Of a stretch of 8,443 nt of DNA, positions 6,828 to 8,443 are shown piece after piece (the stretch's first letter is position 1; each line of letters starts with the position of its first letter). The notes beneath the pieces were generated by a model that was given only the letters and a program-made list of their open reading frames with translations, was not told the DNA's origin and made no database searches. The position numbers were made by a program, and so were the translations under genes. The DNA lies in assembly GCA_020853405.1 (NCBI GenBank), contig JADYYZ010000440.1, positions 1 to 8,443 of the forward strand, in the 5' to 3' direction. This DNA is from Acetobacteraceae bacterium. Lineage in GTDB: Bacteria > Pseudomonadota > Alphaproteobacteria > Acetobacterales > Acetobacteraceae.

Positions 6828-7611
6828 ACGGGGTGCTGGCCTGCGCCGGCTGGTCGGCCGGGTTGCCGGGCAGCTGCGGGCGGCGGGCGGGTCGGTCCTC
6901 GACACGCTGCTGCCGCCGCAATGCCTTGCCTGCACCGCGCCGACCGTGGCGCAGGGCCTGCTGTGCGCCGAGTGCTTCCGCGCCATCACCCTGATCGGGC
7001 CGCCGATGTGCGCCTGCTGCGGCGTGCCGTTCGCGAGCCTCGGGCTTGCCGGCGACAGAATGTGCCCGCGCTGCGCCGAGGCGCCGCGCGCCTTCGCGCG
7101 CGCCCGCGCGGCACTGCTCTACACCGAAGGTGCCAAGCCCGTGCTGCTTGCCTTCAAGCACGCCGACCGCACCATCAATGCCCGCCCGCTGGCGCGACTT
7201 ATGGCGCGCGCGGGCGCCGAGCTGCTTGCCGAGTGCGACCTGATCGCGCCGGTGCCGCTGCACCGAAGCCGGCTGCTGTCCCGCCGCTACAACCAGTCTG
7301 CCCTGCTGGCGTCGCATCTTTCGCGCATCGCGCTCCGCCCCCATCTGCCCGACCTGCTGAAGCGGGTGCGCGCGACCCCGCCCCTGGGCGATCGGTCGGC
7401 CGCCGAACGGGCCGCGCTCCTCGACGGCGCGATCGCGCTTCGCCGGCCCGGCCGCGTCGCCGGGCGGCGGGTGCTGCTGGTCGATGACGTGCTGACCAGC
7501 GGCGCCACCGCCGAGGCCTGCGCGCGCGTGCTGCGGGCGGCGGGCGCGGCCGCGGTCGATGTGCTGGCGGCGGCGCGGGTGCCGCTGCAACGCGAAACGA
7601 GGCGTGAATGA
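6799..7611 (+). CDS. comF: ComF-family phosphoribosyltransferase-like protein
   Basis: Cytosolic protein with an N-terminal zinc-finger region and a type I phosphoribosyltransferase fold. In competent bacteria ComF supports DNA uptake; in most alphaproteobacteria its role is not defined. From ATG 6799 it has 270 residues. CLAC...CAEC (C42, C45, C56, C59) and CACC...CPRC (C71, C74, C89, C92) form two metal-binding cysteine sets. The GAKPVLLAFKHADR stretch (111-124), APVPLHRSRLLSRRYNQSALL (split 150-160 and 161-170) and the PRPP loop VLLVDDVLTSGAT (225-237) are typical. ATG 6799 was chosen because it puts the first cysteine about 41 residues in, as in the family; its Shine-Dalgarno is weak (CGGGA). 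A GTG at 6727 is in frame but only 2 nt from the strong Shine-Dalgarno. The stop overlaps the glutaredoxin start, so the two are translationally coupled. Confidence 0.92.
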   Translation: MPYPARSAPERGAGLRRLVGRVAGQLRAAGGSVLDTLLPPQCLACTAPTVAQGLLCAECFRAITLIGPPMCACCGVPFASLGLAGDRMCPRCAEAPRAFARARAALLYTEGAKPVLLAFKHADRTINARPLARLMARAGAELLAECDLIAPVPLHRSRLLSRRYNQSALLASHLSRIALRPHLPDLLKRVRATPPLGDRSAAERAALLDGAIALRRPGRVAGRRVLLVDDVLTSGATAEACARVLRAAGAAAVDVLAAARVPLQRETRRE

Positions 7612-7916
7612 CGATGCCGCCGAAAGCCCCGGTCCCGAAAGCCCCGGCCACGAAAGCCCAGGTGAAGGTGACTATCTACACCACCTGGTTGTGCCCCTAC
7701 TGCGCCGCCGCCAGGCGCCTTCTGAAAAGCAAGGGGGCGCAGTTCGAGGAGATCGACGCACCGCGCGGCAGCCCCGCCCGCGACGAGGCGATCGAGAAAT
7801 CGGGGGGCAGGCAGACCGTTCCGCAGATCTTCATCGGCGACACCGCGGTCGGCGGCTATGACGAGCTGCGGGCGCTGGAAGAGGCAGGCAGGCTCGATCC
7901 GCTGCTTGCGCCGTAG
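7608..7916 (+). CDS. grxC: Glutaredoxin 3-like dithiol glutaredoxin
   Basis: Small glutathione-dependent disulfide oxidoreductase that reduces protein disulfides or glutathione mixed disulfides in the cytosol. The 102-residue product has the dithiol active site C29-P-Y-C32, the cis-proline motif TVP (70-72) and the glutathione-binding GGYDEL (82-87, usual form GGxDD/E L). The fold from KVTIY (20-24) on matches ordinary 83-90 residue Grx3. The first 18 or so residues are an unusual extension of pentapeptide repeats KAPVP, KAPAT, KAQVK, encoded by a 15-bp tandem repeat. ATG 7608 overlaps the comF stop as ATGA and has GAGG 5 nt upstream, so the extended start is the supported one; GTG at 7663 would give the bare domain. 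Confidence 0.94.
   Translation: MTMPPKAPVPKAPATKAQVKVTIYTTWLCPYCAAARRLLKSKGAQFEEIDAPRGSPARDEAIEKSGGRQTVPQIFIGDTAVGGYDELRALEEAGRLDPLLAP
7621..7665 (+). repeat. 15-bp tandem repeat x3 inside grx N-terminus
   Basis: The unit begins CGAAAGCCCCGG at 7621, repeats perfectly over 12 bp at 7636, and again as CGAAAGCCCAGG at 7651. Period 15 keeps the frame and encodes the KAPxx repeats of the glutaredoxin extension. Slippage would change the extension by five residues without a frameshift. Confidence 0.8.
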
Positions 7917-7917
7917 T

Positions 7918-7968
7918 CAAGTGCTGGCAGGCACTTGCCAAGAGTGCCAGCGTCCCCAAACTGTGGGG
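7918..7968 (+). promoter_or_regulatory. Alternative hairpins in the grx-DUF1178 spacer
   Basis: CAAGTGC (7918-7924) pairs with GCACTTG (7931-7937), loop TGGCAG. GCTGGCA (7923-7929) pairs with TGCCAGC (7945-7951). Both stems are perfect 7-bp and cannot form together. A third stem CCCCA/TGGGG (7954-7958 and 7964-7968) ends 1 nt before the DUF1178 Shine-Dalgarno region (GAGG 7970-7973). Possible attenuator, RNA-processing site, or a weak terminator for grx. Confidence 0.4.
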
Positions 7969-7979
7969 CGAGGCACATC

Positions 7980-8443
7980 ATGATCCACTATCAGCTGCGC
8001 TGCGACGACGGACATGGATTCGACGGCTGGTTCAAGGACAGCGCCGCGTTCGAGAAGCTCGCGCGGCGCGGGCTGGTGGAATGCCCGAGCTGCGGCGGCA
8101 CCAGCGTGTCGCGCGCGCTGATGACGCCGGCGATCGGGGCGGCGGCCAGGCAGAAGGGCAGGCCCGCCCCTCTGGCCGCCCCTCTGGCCGCCCCGCTGCC
8201 GGCGCCGCCTTCTGTCGTGCCGGACCAAGCGGCGCTGCCGTCCTCCACCGCGGTGGCGGGTGCCAGGATCCCGGCCGAGATGATGGCGAAACTGCAACGC
8301 ATGCGGGCCGAGATCGAGGCGCGCTGCGACTATGTCGGCAAGGAGTTCGCTGCCGAGGCGCGGCGGATCGCCGCCGGCGAAAGCGATCGCACCGGCATCT
8401 ACGGCGAGGCCACCAGGGAAGAAGCCGAGGCGCTGCGCGAGGA
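7980..8443 (+). CDS. DUF1178 family protein (partial, C-terminus beyond window)
   Basis: Protein of unknown function, DUF1178 family, common in alphaproteobacteria. The 154 residues visible begin MIHYQLRCDDGHGFDGWF, with C8 and a CPSC pair (C35, C38) that together look like a small zinc ribbon, followed by TSVSRALMTP (41-50). A Pro/Ala-rich linker (about 62-85, repeats PLAAPLAAPL) leads to the conserved helical region ARCDYVGKEFAAEARRIAAGE and IYGEAT. The frame runs off the window, so only a short C-terminal piece is missing. ATG 7980 has GAGG 6 nt upstream. It follows glutaredoxin by 63 bp on the same strand, probably within the comF operon or under the control of the structured spacer. Confidence 0.92.
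   Translation, partial: MIHYQLRCDDGHGFDGWFKDSAAFEKLARRGLVECPSCGGTSVSRALMTPAIGAAARQKGRPAPLAAPLAAPLPAPPSVVPDQAALPSSTAVAGARIPAEMMAKLQRMRAEIEARCDYVGKEFAAEARRIAAGESDRTGIYGEATREEAEALRE
8169..8204 (+). repeat. 12-bp tandem repeat in DUF1178 linker
   Basis: CCTCTGGCCGCC occurs twice in a row (8169-8180, 8181-8192) and a degenerate third copy follows (8193-8204). It encodes the repeated P-LAAP-LAAP-LPAP linker between the zinc ribbon and the C-terminal helices. Length-variable linkers of this sort are common at high G+C. Confidence 0.7.

Overview
The window is a high-G+C (about 70% by eye) bacterial chromosome segment with ordinary housekeeping and envelope genes, densely packed. Protein styles point to an alphaproteobacterium, probably Rhodospirillales or Acetobacteraceae-like: the NDUFAF5-type methyltransferase next to comF, the comF-glutaredoxin-DUF1178 order, and the tandem YjbE-type TerC proteins. 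The assignment is inference from family resemblance; no rRNA or other taxonomic marker is present. There are no tRNAs, CRISPR arrays, insertion sequences or phage genes.

Layout. (1) 1-991, minus: an EmrA/HlyD-type membrane fusion protein, C-terminus cut off by the window edge, with its own clear promoter. (2) 1109-2443, minus: adenylosuccinate lyase (purB), followed 6 nt after its stop by a GC hairpin. (3) 2556-3179 and 3270-4007, plus: two tandem TerC/YjbE-family membrane proteins, divergent from purB. (4) 4021-4800, minus: RadC-family JAMM protein, convergent with the second terC. (5) 4801-4913: a 113-bp intergenic region with an AT-rich dyad and a GC hairpin just after map. (6) 4914-6657, minus: SAM-methyltransferase-like gene (NDUFAF5 type) followed by map (type I methionine aminopeptidase), apparently one operon. 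(7) 6799-8443, plus: comF, a glutaredoxin overlapping comF by 4 nt, and a DUF1178 zinc-ribbon-like protein cut by the window end.

Most interesting signals. The same promoter-like element, TTnnnn-N17-TAGGGT embedded in GCCTAGGGTCGsC, precedes three genes (membrane fusion protein, second terC, comF), and these hold the only three CTAG tetranucleotides I found in the window. The 63-bp grx-DUF1178 spacer can fold into two mutually exclusive 7-bp hairpins plus a third abutting the DUF1178 ribosome binding site. The best Shine-Dalgarno near comF sits in front of a 31-codon out-of-frame leader ORF rather than comF itself. No clearly new multi-gene system is visible; the candidates for novelty are regulatory.

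Almost all very long open frames antisense to the genes are high-GC artefacts and are not annotated.
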